Positions 52,180-63,840 of a DNA stretch of 64,000 bases are shown here, piece after piece. How positions within the stretch are numbered: position 1 is the stretch's first letter; every line of letters begins with the position of its first letter. Source of the DNA: Closterium sp. NIES-65. Lineage: Eukaryota > Streptophyta > Zygnematophyceae > Desmidiales > Closteriaceae. Both the position numbers and the translations under genes were made by a program. The DNA lies in the NCBI GenBank assembly GCA_948144175.1, contig CANXME010001453.1, positions 1,116,001 through 1,180,000 on the forward strand. Reading direction: 5' to 3'. The notes under the pieces were generated by a model. That model made no database searches. It saw nothing but the letters and a program-made list of their open reading frames with translations, and was not told the origin of the DNA.

Positions 52180-55100
52180 TGGGTGGACCTGAAGAAAGGG
52201 GTGGTAGAGGTGATGGTGGCAATGGAGATGCCCAAGTACAAGGCTAAGCCCGTGAGTCAGCCGTGGCGCCCGTGCAACCGACTCTTGAACCTTCTAGGGA
52301 CGAACCAAGAGTGTTCGGGCTTGACAAGTTCAACGGCGACAACTTTGCTGAATGGTCCTTCAAATTGGAGAACGTGTTCGACCACTATGACCTGCTGGAG
52401 GTGATGGAAGGAACGGAGAAGCGTCCCGAGAACGACTCGGAGAAGAGCCCGTGGGTGCGGAAGAGCGCACAAGACTACCTCCTACTTGGGCAAGCGTTGG
52501 GGAGCAGTCAAATCCGTCACATCAAGCCATTCCAGCGGGAACCAGAGAAGGGTCCAAAGGACCCAAGCGGAGATAAAGACAACGTGAACATGAAGAGTGG
52601 AGATAAAGACAACGGTCCGAGTGACGATCGGTACCCGGGTCTATTCTCCTTCGTGTCGACGCAAGTACCAGCTGGTCCAGAGAAGGACGAAGGCTTTGAG
52701 GAGCCAGCAGCTGTGGGGAAGGTGGCCCTACCAAGGTGTAGCATGACTATTGGGTGATTGACAGCGGTGCTACCTATAGCATGACTCCTCGCCCGGACTT
52801 GCTCACCGAACTCGAACCGTCACCGGTGAAGCATGTCACATCAGCTTTGGGGCAGCGAGCAGAGGTGAAAGGCATGGGCAAGGCCATGTTCAAGGGTGCT
52901 GATGGGAAGATGGTGGGCCTCAAGAATGTGCTTTGGGTGCCCAGCCTTGCTGCGAACCTGATTTCCGTGCGAGGGTTGGCAAAGGCCGGCATGGAGACGA
53001 ACTCGAATGGAGCCAAGACTTACACCGCAAGGCTTGGCGAGCGGATTCTACGGGACCTTCACGAGGAGAGGGATGTATACAACGAGATGTGGAAGATCCC
53101 TGTGGTCCCCATGCCTAAGGAGAGACAAGTGGCAGCAAGCGTCAGCACCAAGAGTGAAGCGGTTGGTAGTGGTGATGGCGCGAACGGTCGCGCTAAGGAG
53201 AACGAGTCCAAGAAGAGCCATCTTGGAGGGACCAGCAAGCTCGGTGAACCTAAGGAGAGTGGTGCAGCAGCCAAGAAGAAGCAAAAGGGTAAGGAGAATC
53301 CCGAGGCAGAAGCGGAGGAGGAGTACGGAGAGAGCATGTGGGGCGCTATTGCGAGCACGGCATTCTCCAATCCGACTTCGGCTACGGGAGAGTGTGATTG
53401 GCTTACTTTGCATCGGCTTGTAGGCGACGGCTAAGGCACTACTTGATGAGGTGGTGATGGACGTGGTGGGCCCTCTGAAGCTTGGAGCTACTGGTGCTGA
53501 GTACTTCCTCACCATTGTGGACGTCTACACCCGTATGACCTGGGTGTATTTTCTGGCCAAGAAGAACGACGTGGCTGAAACGTTGAAGACGGATTGGTTC
53601 CCGATGGTGGAGCGGCAACAAGACCGTCTAGTCAAGTCAATCCGCACAGATCGAGGGGGAGAATTCCTGAGCAAGGAGTTTGGGTTGTGGCTGAAGAAGA
53701 ATGGCATTTGGCACTCCCTCACCAAGCCATACTCCCCTGCAATGAACGGCATCGCCGAGCGAGCAAAACGGACGATCACGGAGGTGGCACGCGGATTGCT
53801 CATTGAAGCCGGGCTACCCAATTACTTCTGGCCTGATGCCGTGCGGAGTGTGTGTGTTGCCAAGAACAGAGTTTTGACTCATGTGGGAGTAGACAAATAG
53901 GTGCCCTATGTGGAGTGGCTTGGAAGGAAGCCAAAGGTGGATATGCTTCGGGTGTTCGGGTGCATGTGCATGGCGCTCGTGCCTAAGCATCTTCGGCACA
54001 ACAAGCTTGGTGCCAAGGCGGTGTGGGCCGTGCACTTGGGCATGGCTCAAAACAGCAAGGAGTGGCTTCTTTGGGACCCATTCACCAAGAAGTTCATGGT
54101 GAGCAGGGACTGCAAGTTCATGGAGAACTTCATGTACAAGGATTGGAAGGCGGAGAATGAGGCAAAGATAGGCGTGCGGTTTGGGAAGGTGAAGAGTTCC
54201 GGTTTGGAGCATGTGGAGCTGCGTTTGGAGCTGAGCAGTGGTAGCACCACCACAAGGAAATCCTCCCTTGTGAATGGGGGAGAGGAGGCCAAGGATGCAG
54301 AGGAAGAAGAGGAAGAGGTGCAGCAAGTGAGCGAGCGTGCACCGTCACTCCCTTCCCGCACTACGAGTGCTCCACGGATTCGAGCCACACCGCAGCAACG
54401 CCAAGGCCTTCAAGTCCCTGCAGCTGAGGAGGAAGAAAGGGCGAAGAGGAGAGTTCAACCCCCTAATAGGCTGACCTATGATGTGCCGGGAAAGCAGGGC
54501 AAGACAGCCCTGGCCGGAGCGGCAATGATGGTCGGAGACGACGAGGAGAGTGACTACGAGGAGTGTGCCTTCACGTTCTTCTCTCCGGTGGAGATGCCGG
54601 GAGAACCAGCAACTCTCAAGGAGGCTTTGGAGAGTAGTGATGCTGAGGAGTGGAAGAAGGCCATGGAGAGTGAGCTGAAGAGCATCGAGGAGAACAACAC
54701 GTTTGAGTTGGTGGAGCTACCGGAGGGGCGTAAGGTGATTACGTCCAAGTGGCTCTTCAAGATCAAGTACGACGCCAGCGGCAAGATCGAGCATTTCAAG
54801 TCTAGGCTGGTGGCCAAGGGGTACCAGCAAAAGGAGAAGGTGGACTTCAAGGAGCTGTTTGCTCCAGTGGTGAAGCCGACGACATTGCAAACCCTATTCG
54901 CGGGAGCCGTGATTAAAGGTTGGGTGGTGAAGCAGCTAGACATCGTAACGGCGTTCCTCAACGGAATCCTTGAGGAGGAGATCTTCATGGCGCAGCCAGA
55001 TGGATTTGACAATGGTAGCGGCAGAGTGTGGAAGCTGAAGAAGGCCCTCTATGGGCTGAAGTAGGCCTCAAATCAGTGGTACATGAAGCTACGCGAAGTG

Positions 55101-55740
55101 TTGGAGGAGATCGGCTTCACTCCCTCAACGGCCGATCACTCCTTGTTCATGCTTGGCGAGGAGGAGCAGAGGAGCTTCATGGTGGTGTACGTGGACAACA
55201 TCCTGATCTTCTCCCCCTCCTCTGACCTTGTGAAGGAGGTGATGCTGAAACTTCAAGACAAGTTCAAGTGCAAGTCCCTTGGGGACGTCAACTTCTACCT
55301 CGGGCTCCACATCGAACGTGACCTAGAGAAGCGGTGCATGCGGGTGCACCAACGGAAGTACCTGGAGACGTTGGCTGCTAACTTTGGGCAGAGTGAAGGT
55401 CATGTGGCTACACCCTTTCCCTTTGGGTTCAAGTGTGTGAAGGGACCAGAGGAGGAGAGAGTGGGTGAAGAGGAGAGGCGCCGATTTCACTCGTTGGTGG
55501 GCAGCCTTATGTATGCGACGGTCAACACATGACCGGATGTCGTGTTTGCTACCGGGCAGCTGGCAAGGGTTGTTCAAAGCCCTAATGAGGAGTAGGTAGC
55601 AGCTGGAATGGGGGTGGCCTAGTAACTTGGCCAAACACCGACCGTTGGGCTGCAATACTCGGGGGCGGCGCAAAGGAGCCAAAAGGGCGCAGATGGTGTA
55701 GAACCCGGGTGTTTGTTCCTCACCGCCTACTCGGATGCAT
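52180..55740 (+). pseudogene. Copia G Gag-Pol, deleted and stopped
   Basis: The Gag start (MGGPEERGGRG in a shifted frame) and APVQPTLEPSRDEPRVFGLD run to RHIKPFQREPEKGPKD, then jump to a post-knuckle segment; most of Gag and the zinc knuckle are deleted (compare Copia I). Protease IDSGATYSMTP is at about 52756. The integrase zinc region is deleted near 53420. The core has VVMDVVGPL, RTDRGGEF and NGIAERAK, and a GKP-like WLGRKPKVDMLRVFGC. Stops include 53432-53434, 53898-53900, 55062-55064 and 55530-55532. Reverse transcriptase has LDIVTAFLNG and YVDN in place of YVDD. RNase H ends at FLTAYSDAS, joined to the LTR. Confidence 0.9.
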
Positions 55741-55741
55741 C

Positions 55742-56572
55742 AAACCCTACGGTTTGAACTCGGCTTGTTGTCCGTGTGCGTATGCGTGCATGCGTGTGTG
55801 CATAGAGTAGTATGAGTGCATGAAATAAATATATATTTCATGCTTATAATGGTGTGTGAATGATGGGTCATGATGTCGAGTGTGTGTGTCAAGTCAATAG
55901 CGAGTTATCGCTAGTCGCGTGTAACGCGGCCATTTTGTGTGTCTCGCGCGGGTTCTATTTTGTCGTGCGCGGTTTCTATTTTGTCGCTTGTCAAACGTTT
56001 GGCGTGTTGCAGGTGTGTGCAGCAGACCCATCAAGAAATCAAGGGTGAGTTTGTGATGAAGAACCCTAGCCTTGGTGTCAAGCTTCAAGTGATTTCACAG
56101 CTCGCCAAAAAAGGGTACACCTCAAGATATTGAAGATAGTTACAATACTTTGTGTAGTGTAACATTTCACTTGGTGTAGGCCCTAGTGAAGGGTAGTTTC
56201 GAGACCCTTCATTGTTGGGGACAGTGTGGCACTGTTCCACATCACTGTACCTCGGCTCTTGGGGTTTTTAGGAGCTGGGAGTCATTCCCAACTCGTAACT
56301 CTTCCCAACTCTTCCTAATTTGTGTTCTAAGTCTATAGTGGCTGCCATAGTGTCGTTCGTTCAAACCAACGCTTTGTCGTCAATTCTTGATGAAATCGTG
56401 CGATCTAAATTGCCTATTGTAGGCAACGTTAAGGCGCTCCAGATCCAAGTTGAATGAAGTCTTTTTGATTTGTGAGCAGATCGCTATGAACGTTTAAAGC
56501 CGCTATGCAGAAATCCGACTGTGCACTCTATCCTTCGTTTTAGGCCCATTGAAGCCTAGTGTGACTATAACA
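55742..56572 (+). repeat. 3' LTR of Copia G, 5' end lost
   Basis: Matches 51325-52144 from AACCCTA on, with small differences (for example an added CGTATG near 55780), and ends GTGACTATAACA before CACAC. Confidence 0.9.
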
Positions 56573-57663
56573 CACACAGCAGCTGTTGCAGACCAGGTGG
56601 TGGTGGGCAGGCATGCGCAAGGAAATCAAGAACTGGGTGGCTAGGTGCCAAGCATGCATGAGGAACAGAGCAGCCTTCGAAAGGAGCAAGGCAGAGCTGC
56701 AGCCGCCGCCAGTCGTGGGGCAGGGGTACCGGTGGTCACTGGACCTGGCAGGAGAGCTGCCATTGACAAAGCAAGGTCGGCGATACGTGGTGGTCATGAT
56801 TGAGCACGTGAGCAAGTGGGTGGAGGTGCGTGCTCTGAGCCACAAGTTAGTAGAGGCAGTGGCCCACGCCTTCGAAGAGCAAGTGCTGACACGCTTCGGG
56901 GCATGTGGGGAGATGCTGACGGACCAAGGCACCGAGTTCCAAGGAGAGTTTGACTAGCTGTTGGCCTCATGCCTGATCCCACACCGCACCACGTTGTGGT
57001 ACCACCCGCAGAGTGATGGGCTCACGGAGCGGCTCATTCAGACCCTTAAGCGCGGCCTGCGTGCATTCGGCGAAACCAGGAAGCGAGACTGGGATAGGCA
57101 TCTTCGCTGGGTCATGGCAAGGTTCCGGTGCAGTAAGCAAGCGGCGCTCAAGGACCTCTCCCCGTACCATATGCTCTTTGGTTGGGAGGAAGTCCTCCAT
57201 GTGGGAGCACCGAGAGTGCTGACGGATGTGGTCACGGCACTGTCGTCTGAGAAATGGGCGGCTCTCGCATCAGTTCGCGGAGAGTACCTGCGACATCTAT
57301 TGCCCGCGGCGCTGGAAAGTCTGCATGTGGCCCAGCTGCGCGACATTCACCGCTATAAGCAACGACAGGAGCACCGGGCAAGGGGGGCGCCAGCAGCCCT
57401 GCAGTAGGGGCAGGAAGTGTACACCCGTCGCCCCAAGAAGGATGGACTTGATGTCGGACTGTCACAGTAGCGCTGGAGTCAAAGAGGTTCGAGATTCGGG
57501 GGTGCTGGTGCTGGAGGGTGAGGCGAGGGTGCAAGCGGTGGATCACATCACTAACGTGGCTAGAGCAGGAGGGAAGGCGGGAGAATACAATGGTCCCATG
57601 ACCAGAGCGAGGGCGACTAAAGGCCATGGGAGGGGGAAAGGAGATACCAACCCCAAGGAGCAG
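56573..57663 (+). pseudogene. Ty3/gypsy H: integrase remainder
   Basis: Continues the integrase zinc finger (WWWAGMRKEI, CQACMRNRA), then the catalytic core WSLDLAGEL, MLTDQGTEFQGEF and SDGLTERLIQTLKRGLR (D, D and E of the triad), then PYHMLFGWE and a C-terminal part. Stops at 56955-56957 (right after the second aspartate block) and 57405-57407. A tail in another frame reads VLVLEGEARVQAVDHI and may be the end of Pol. No chromodomain is evident. Confidence 0.88.
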
Positions 57664-58265
57664 TAAAGTGAATACTGAGCACAAGGAGGAGAAGCTAGCT
57701 CTAACAAGAGGCAGTGAGGAACTGAATGAAAGTCGCAGCAGCGCACAGAATGAGAGCAGCGCAGGAGACCTGGAGCAACAGGAGAAAGGGAGGAGAGACT
57801 GAGTGAGGAAAAAGGGGAAGGGGTAAGAGGCAACCATGGCAGGAGAAGGAGAGGCAGCATCCAAGGAAGGTAAGGGAATTTCCGACAGCTGTTGCGAGAT
57901 AAGATGCGTGGAATGTGGGTGTATATACTGTATATTTGTACAGTCGGCTGAAGAAGCGAGTACCGAGGAAAGGGGAAGTGCAGCAAGGATGATGGGTTGG
58001 AACAGGATAGGGTAATCCGTCTGCGGAGGGCAGGATGAGGGAAAAAGGGGGTATGACAGCTGGAAGGCGCTACCTTGTTTCGTGTGAGAGTGCATGGTTC
58101 GTTTTCTTTCAGGTTGGATGCTTGAGCCAGCTGGGGTTACGGCCCTGTGCTGGAGGAGCGGTAGGTGGTTGGCTAAGTGCTGGTGGCAAGTGGAACGGGA
58201 GGATGGCTCTTCGCCTAGACGAGTAGGTCACCACCTCCAAGGGAGCCTTGAGGAGTAAAAATAGG
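57664..58265 (+). other. 3' region of gypsy H, possible LTR start
   Basis: Purine-rich DNA after integrase. GATGAGGGAAAAAGGGGGTA (58034-58053) would be a good polypurine tract, in which case a 3' LTR could start TGACAGC at 58054, but there is no second copy to confirm this. The region ends against truncated Copia I near 58265. Confidence 0.35.
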
Positions 58266-61200
58266 GGGAGGAGCCTAGGCAGGACATAGGGGGCCTTCTT
58301 CAGCTTCAAAACTCTCCCACTACCATCATCAAACCCCTCTGGCTGCGCCAAGAAAATCTCTTCTCCAAGGAGCGCGGTTATCACGTCCATCTGCTTCACC
58401 ACCCATCCTTTGATGGCAGCTCCCCCGAGTAGGGTCCGCAACGTTGTCAACTTCACCACAAGAGCAAACAACTCCTTGAAGTCCACCTTCTCCTTCTTCT
58501 AGTACCCCTTGGCCATAAGCCTCGACTAGTAGCACTCGATCTTGCCATCGGCGTCAAACTTGATCTTGAAGAGCCACTTAGACGTTATCGCATTACGTCC
58601 CTCTGGAAGCTTCAACACTCTCCAAGGCCTCCTTGAGAAAACCTGGTTCTCTTGGCATCTCCACTAGAGAGAAGAACACAAACGCGCATTCCTCGTACTC
58701 GCTTTCCTCATCATCTCCGACCATCATTGTCGCTCCGGCCAGGGCTGACTTGGCTTGCTTTCCTGGTGCATCATAGGTCAGCCTATTTTAGGCTTGAACT
58801 CTCCTCTTGCCCCTTCCTTCCTCCTCAGCTGCAGGGACTTGAAGGACTTGGCATTGCTGCGGGGTGACTTGGATCCGTGGAGCACTCGTAGTGCAAGAAG
58901 GAAGTATCGGTGCACACTCACTAACTTGCTGCACCTCCTCCTCCTCTTCCTCTGCATCCTTTGCCTCCTCTTCCCCATTCATATGGGAAGATTGCCTCGT
59001 GGTTGTGCTGCCACTGCTCAGCTCCAAAGGCAGCTCCACATGCTCTAAGACGGAACTCTTCACCTCCCCAAAACGCACGCCTATCTTCGCCTCATTATCC
59101 ACCTTTCAATCCTTGTACATCAGGTTCTCCATGAACTTGTAGTCCCTGCTCACCAAGATATTCTTGGTGAATGGGTTACAAAGAAACAACCCCTTGCTGT
59201 TTTGAGCCATGCCCAAGTGAACCGTCCCAATCGCCTTGGCACCGAGCTTGTTGTGCCGAAGATGCTTAGGTACGAGCGCCATGCACATGCACCCGAACAC
59301 CCAAAGCATATCCACCTTTGGCTTCCTTCTGACCCACTCCACATAGGGCACCCATTTTTCTGCTCCCGCATGAGTCAAAGCTCTGTTCTTGGCAATACAT
59401 AAACTCCGCACCGCATCAGGCCAGAAGTAGTCAGGTAGCCTGACTTGAATGAGCAACCCGCGTGCCGTCTCCATGATTATGCGGTTCGCTCACTCGGAGA
59501 TGCCGTTCATTGCAGGGGAGTATGGCATGGTAAGGGAATGCCTTATCCCATTCTCCTTCAGCCACAATCTGAACTCATTGCTCAGGAGTTCACCCCCTCG
59601 ATCGGTGCGGATTGACTTGACTAGCCAATCTTGTTTCCGCTCCACCATCGGCAACCAATCGGTCTTCAACGTTTCAGCCACGTCGCTCTTCTTGGACAGC
59701 ACGTACACACAAGTCATGCGGGTGTAGACATCAACTATGGTGAGGAAGTACTTTGCTCCAGCAGCTCTTAGCTTCAAGGGGCCCACCACGTCCATCACCA
59801 CCTCATCAAGTGGTGCCTTAGCCGTTGCCTACGAACTAGAGAACAGGAAACGGGTGAACTTGGCTTGCATGCACGTCGGGCAGCCAAGTACCTCACTGGG
59901 CTCCCCCTTCACACGTATGCTAGCAACCATCTTATTCTTCACTAGCTGCTGCAAGATAGGCAGGGCCACATGCCCCATTTGCCGATGCAAGGTGAGCCCA
60001 TAACACTCTCCCGTAGCCGCAGTCGGATTGGAGAATGCCGTGCTCGCAATAGCGCCCCACATGCTCTCTCCGTAATCCTCCTCCAGTGCTGCCTTGGGGT
60101 TCTCCTCACCCTTGGTTGCTGCACCACTCTCCTTGTGTTAACCGAGCTTGCTGGTCCCTCCAAGATTGCACTTCTTGGACTCATTCGCCCTGGCGCCATT
60201 GTTTGCGCCGCAGCCGCTACCAACCGCTCTACCCTTGGTGCTGATGCTTGCTGCCACTTGCCTCTCCTTAGGCATGGGGACCACAGGGATCTGCCACATC
60301 TCATTGTATACATCCCTATCCTTGTGGAGGTCCCATAGAATCCGCTTGCCAAGCCTCGCAGTGTAGGTCTTGGCTCCCTTCGAGCTCGTGCCCATGCCAG
60401 CCTTTTGCAACCGCCGCATGGAAATCAGGTTCGCAGCAATGTTGGGCACTCAAAGCACGTTTTTTAGGCCCACCATCTTCCCATAAGCACCCTTTACATA
60501 GCCTTTCCCATGCCTTTCACCTCTTCTCAATGCCCCAAGGCCGATGTGACATGCTTCACAGGTGATGGTTCGAGTTCGGAAAGCAAGTCCGCGCGAGGTG
60601 TGATGCTTTAGGTAGCGCCGCTATTAACCACCAAATAGTCCAGGGAGTGTAGGGTCACCTTCCCCACAGCTGCTGGCTCCTCAAAGCCTTCATCCTTCTC
60701 TTGTCCAGCCGGTGCTTGCATCGACACAAAGAAGAATTGGCCCGGAAAGCGATCGTCGCGCAGGTCCTTGTCGTTATCACCGCCTTTCATATTTGCAGCA
60801 CCATCTTCGTGACTGCCACGGCCTCCACGGCCTCTTCCTCTCCCTCCTCCTGATCCTCTACCCTCTTGGCCTTGAGCAGGTGTCCATCCATCAGGGATAC
60901 AATAGTGATTGCGCCACATTTGTCCACTTTTGTGGCAATAGTGGCACTCGCCGTCGAATCGTCCGCGACCGCATCCGTTGCTCTTGTCGTCGCTGCCGTA
61001 ACCGCCACTCCCGCGGCCACCATTGAAAATGTTGCTGCCAAATCTACCTCCCCCTCGTCCTCTGCCCCTTCCACGGCCGTATCCCCAGCCGATGCTTGCT
61101 GCCCCAGCGCCATCCGCACTCGCCAACTCACGGCGGCAGAAATCCTCTTGAAGGATTGCACGCTTCACGTCTTCAAGCGAGAGACGGGGCAAGTCGCGAT

Positions 61201-62905
61201 TCTGGTTGATGATGAGCAAAGACTATGACTCAGGGAGTAAGGCCAGCAAATTTGTCTTCTTTTGGAGCTCACTGTAGTTGAGATCAGCTCCCTTAAGCCG
61301 TGTCAACAAGTCGAAGAATTTTTGCGCCCCTTCTTCCACGGGTTCATCTCTTCAATTCGTAGTTTTGCCATTTGCCGTTCCAGCACCACCGCTACCGCCG
61401 CTGTTGCGGCAGCATATACACCCTCGAGAGCAGCCCATGCCTTCGGTCCCTTCTCTGGTTCATGCTAAATTGGCTTGATGCGACGGATTTTGCTGCTCTG
61501 CAACGCTTGCCCAAGTAGGAGATAGCCTTGTGCGCTCTTGTGCACCCACTGGCTCTTCTCCGGGTCGTTCTCAAGGCGCTTCTCCATTCCCTCCATCACC
61601 TCCAGCAGGTCATAGTGGTCGAATACGTCCTCCATCCTGAAGGGCCACTCAGCAAAGTTGTCACCGTTGAAATTGTCAAGCCCGAACACCCTTGGTTCAT
61701 CCTTAGAAGGTCCAAGAGTAGGTTGCACGGGCGCCATGGCTGAATCATGGGGTTGACCTTGTGCTTGGGGTCCTCCATTTCATCCAGTGTTAACGGGAAT
61801 GGAGTGTTGGCCCCGCCCTCGCTTGGGCAACGCCAACGATTTGGTCGGATGTACGGGAGTAGCAGCTGACATTTCATAGTGGGAGAGCTGCTTGACTGGC
61901 TTCGTCCAGCTATAGGGAACCGCTGTGGTGTTTTTGTTGACAAGAGAGCTCGACAGCTGCAATCGACTAGTCTCAGCGATGGGCGGGCTGTCGACCAGGA
62001 GGGGCAGCTCGACCGGGAGGTCGACAGAGCAGTCCGTCAACCTGCAGCTTGACCGGTAGGTTGACGGAGCAGTCCGTGGACCTGCAATTCGACCGGGAGT
62101 TCGACGGAGTAGTTGTCGACCTGACAAGTGAGCAGCGGTCGACGAGGGGAGCTCGAGGACAACCGCTGACAGATCTGGTTGACGGAAGGGGTCTGTCAAC
62201 CAGGGGTAGCTCGATACGAGCTGTGGTCGACCAGAGGCACCTGGTGGTCGACCGGAAGCACTTGGTGGTCGACCAGGTCGACCGGGTAACCTGTTCGACG
62301 AGTTTTGCGGATGCATGCGAACGTCGTCGAGGTCGCGATGGCGAAGGAAAATTCGGGATGGTATCCGAAGTCGATGTGGCTCGTCAGGCGCAAACAACAG
62401 CCGACGGATGCACAGCAATGCAAGTCGGGCCAATCGTTTGTGCGCACCTGCGAGCATGCGGACTGCTCTCTTCTACAGGGCAACGCTGCACAGCCGCTCT
62501 ACTGCAACGTTGGCACGCCGTCAACCTGCAGTGTTAACAGGTTGCCTTTCTGAAGTGCTAGCGCGGCTCTTCTATGCAATGCTGGCAGGCGGTCGACCAA
62601 GCTGTGCTGGCGGCCGATCAGGCTAGCTGCAGAGTTGCTAGGTGTGTGATATAGTCATTGTTGCTATTGCTTGTTCAACTATTCTGTTATTTCGACTTTG
62701 CCTAGTGGAAATTCTTGCCGATTTCTTCGGTGAATGTGCAAGTACTAAGGAACGAAGCAAAGCTACGATCACTCTTAGTAGTTCGTGCCAACCCCCGTAG
62801 TCTATCTCACTACCATTTTCAAGTGACTCTCCGCATCCAGCACCTCCGTCACCCCTTTCTTCAGGTCCAGCCATCGTCATAGCTGCTCTAAGGCGCTCTG
62901 ATACC
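58266..62905 (-). pseudogene. Copia I Gag-Pol (G family), broken and truncated in reverse transcriptase
   Basis: Minus strand. Gag starts MAGPEERGDGGAG at 62872, is interrupted by a solo LTR (61788-62835), and continues MAPVQPTLGPSKDEPRV and FNGDNFAEWPFRMEDVFDHY. A zinc-knuckle-like CHYCHKSGQMWRNHYC has glutamine and histidine where H and C are expected. Protease has degraded to VVNSGAT (60608). Integrase has VVMDVVGPL, RTDRGGEL and an altered NGISE, and a LWVFGCMCM block. Reverse transcriptase is present only from WLFKI-like sequence (58580) to GRVLKLKKAPY (58270); YVDD, RNase H and the 3' LTR are gone. Many stops and shifts. Confidence 0.88.
61788..62835 (+). repeat. solo LTR inside the gag of Copia I
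   Basis: A 1048-bp block, TGTTAACGGG...TCTCCGCA, flanked by TCCAG on both sides (61783-61787 and 62836-62840). Without it the Copia I sequence lines up with the Copia G gag start. It is rich in GTCGAC and TCGACC words and shares the TTCTCCGCA-like end with the Copia C LTR, so it may come from a C-related family. No internal retrotransposon sequence remains, as after LTR-LTR recombination. Confidence 0.75.
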
Positions 62906-62908
62906 AGC

Positions 62909-63747
62909 TGTTATAATCCCAGTAGGCTCCAATGTGCCAAAAAACAAAAGATAAAGTGCATAGTCGGATTTCTGCACAGCGGCTCTAAACGGTCGTAGCG
63001 TTCTGGTTACAGCTTTAAATGACCTGATTCAAATTGGCTATGGACCGTCTTAACGTCGTCTACAATAGGAAATTGAAATCACACAATTTTACCACGTATT
63101 GTCGACACTGCGCCGGTTTGAATGAACCGCACTATGGCAGCCACTATAGTTTTAGAACACAAATTAGGAAGATCTACGAGTTGGGAATGACTCCCAGCTC
63201 CTACAATCCCCAAGAGCCGAAGTATAGTGATGTGGAACAGTGCAACACTATCCCCAACCACGAAGGGTCTCGAAACTACCCTTCACTAGGGCCTACACCA
63301 AGTGAAATGTTACACTACACAAAGTAATGCAACTGTTTTCAATATCTTGAGGTGTACCCTTTTAGCGGGCGCCGCGATCACTTGAATCTTGAAAACAAGG
63401 CTATGGTTCTTCATCACAAACTCATCCTTGAGTTCTTGATGGTTTTGGTGCATACATCTGCGACATGCTGAACGTTGCACATACGATAAAATAGAAACCG
63501 CGCGACACACACAAACGACAAAATAGAACCGCGCGAGACACACAGGCAATGACGTAGACACGCGACTTGCAATGATTAGCGATTGAATAGACACACACAC
63601 ACACATATATTTGACATCATGACTCAACATTCACACACTCTAATAAGCATTAAAGATATGTTATCTCATCCCTCATACCACTCCATGCACACACGAATGC
63701 ACGCATACGAACAACAAGCCACGTGCAAACCGTAGGTTGCACCAACA
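62909..63747 (-). repeat. 5' LTR of Copia I
   Basis: 839 bp, homologous to the Copia G LTR. On the minus strand it starts TGTTGGTGCAAC at 63747 and ends GGATTATAACA at 62909, followed by GC and TGGTATCAGAGCGCC, the primer-binding site. The (CA)n stretch near 63592-63605 is a small microsatellite. Confidence 0.9.
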
Positions 63748-63840
63748 CCTTAAACGCAACTCGTTCCGCACCAACCACCTTCAACGCGTGTCCACAGTCA
63801 GAGCACTTCTCGTTGATTGCTGCAGCATCACAAAAACCCT
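63748..63840 (-). pseudogene. scrap of an A-like Copia protease region
   Basis: On the minus strand this reads INEKCSDCGHALKVVGAERVAF, which aligns with INEVCSASGHMLKVAGAGRAAF just after the protease of A1 and A2. Copia I is inserted in it at 63747/63748; the other side of the insertion is lost. Confidence 0.7.

Larger units (their letters stand above)
51315..56572 (+). mobile_element. Copia G, inserted in gypsy H
   Basis: TGTTGGTG...ATAACA element flanked by CACAC on both sides (51310-51314 and 56573-56577). Removing it rejoins the gypsy integrase frame (GHFGPLCT with QQLLQTRWWWAGM). It has several internal deletions, including one that fuses RNase H to the 3' LTR, so the 3' LTR (about 55742-56572) lacks its first ten or so bases. 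Confidence 0.92.
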
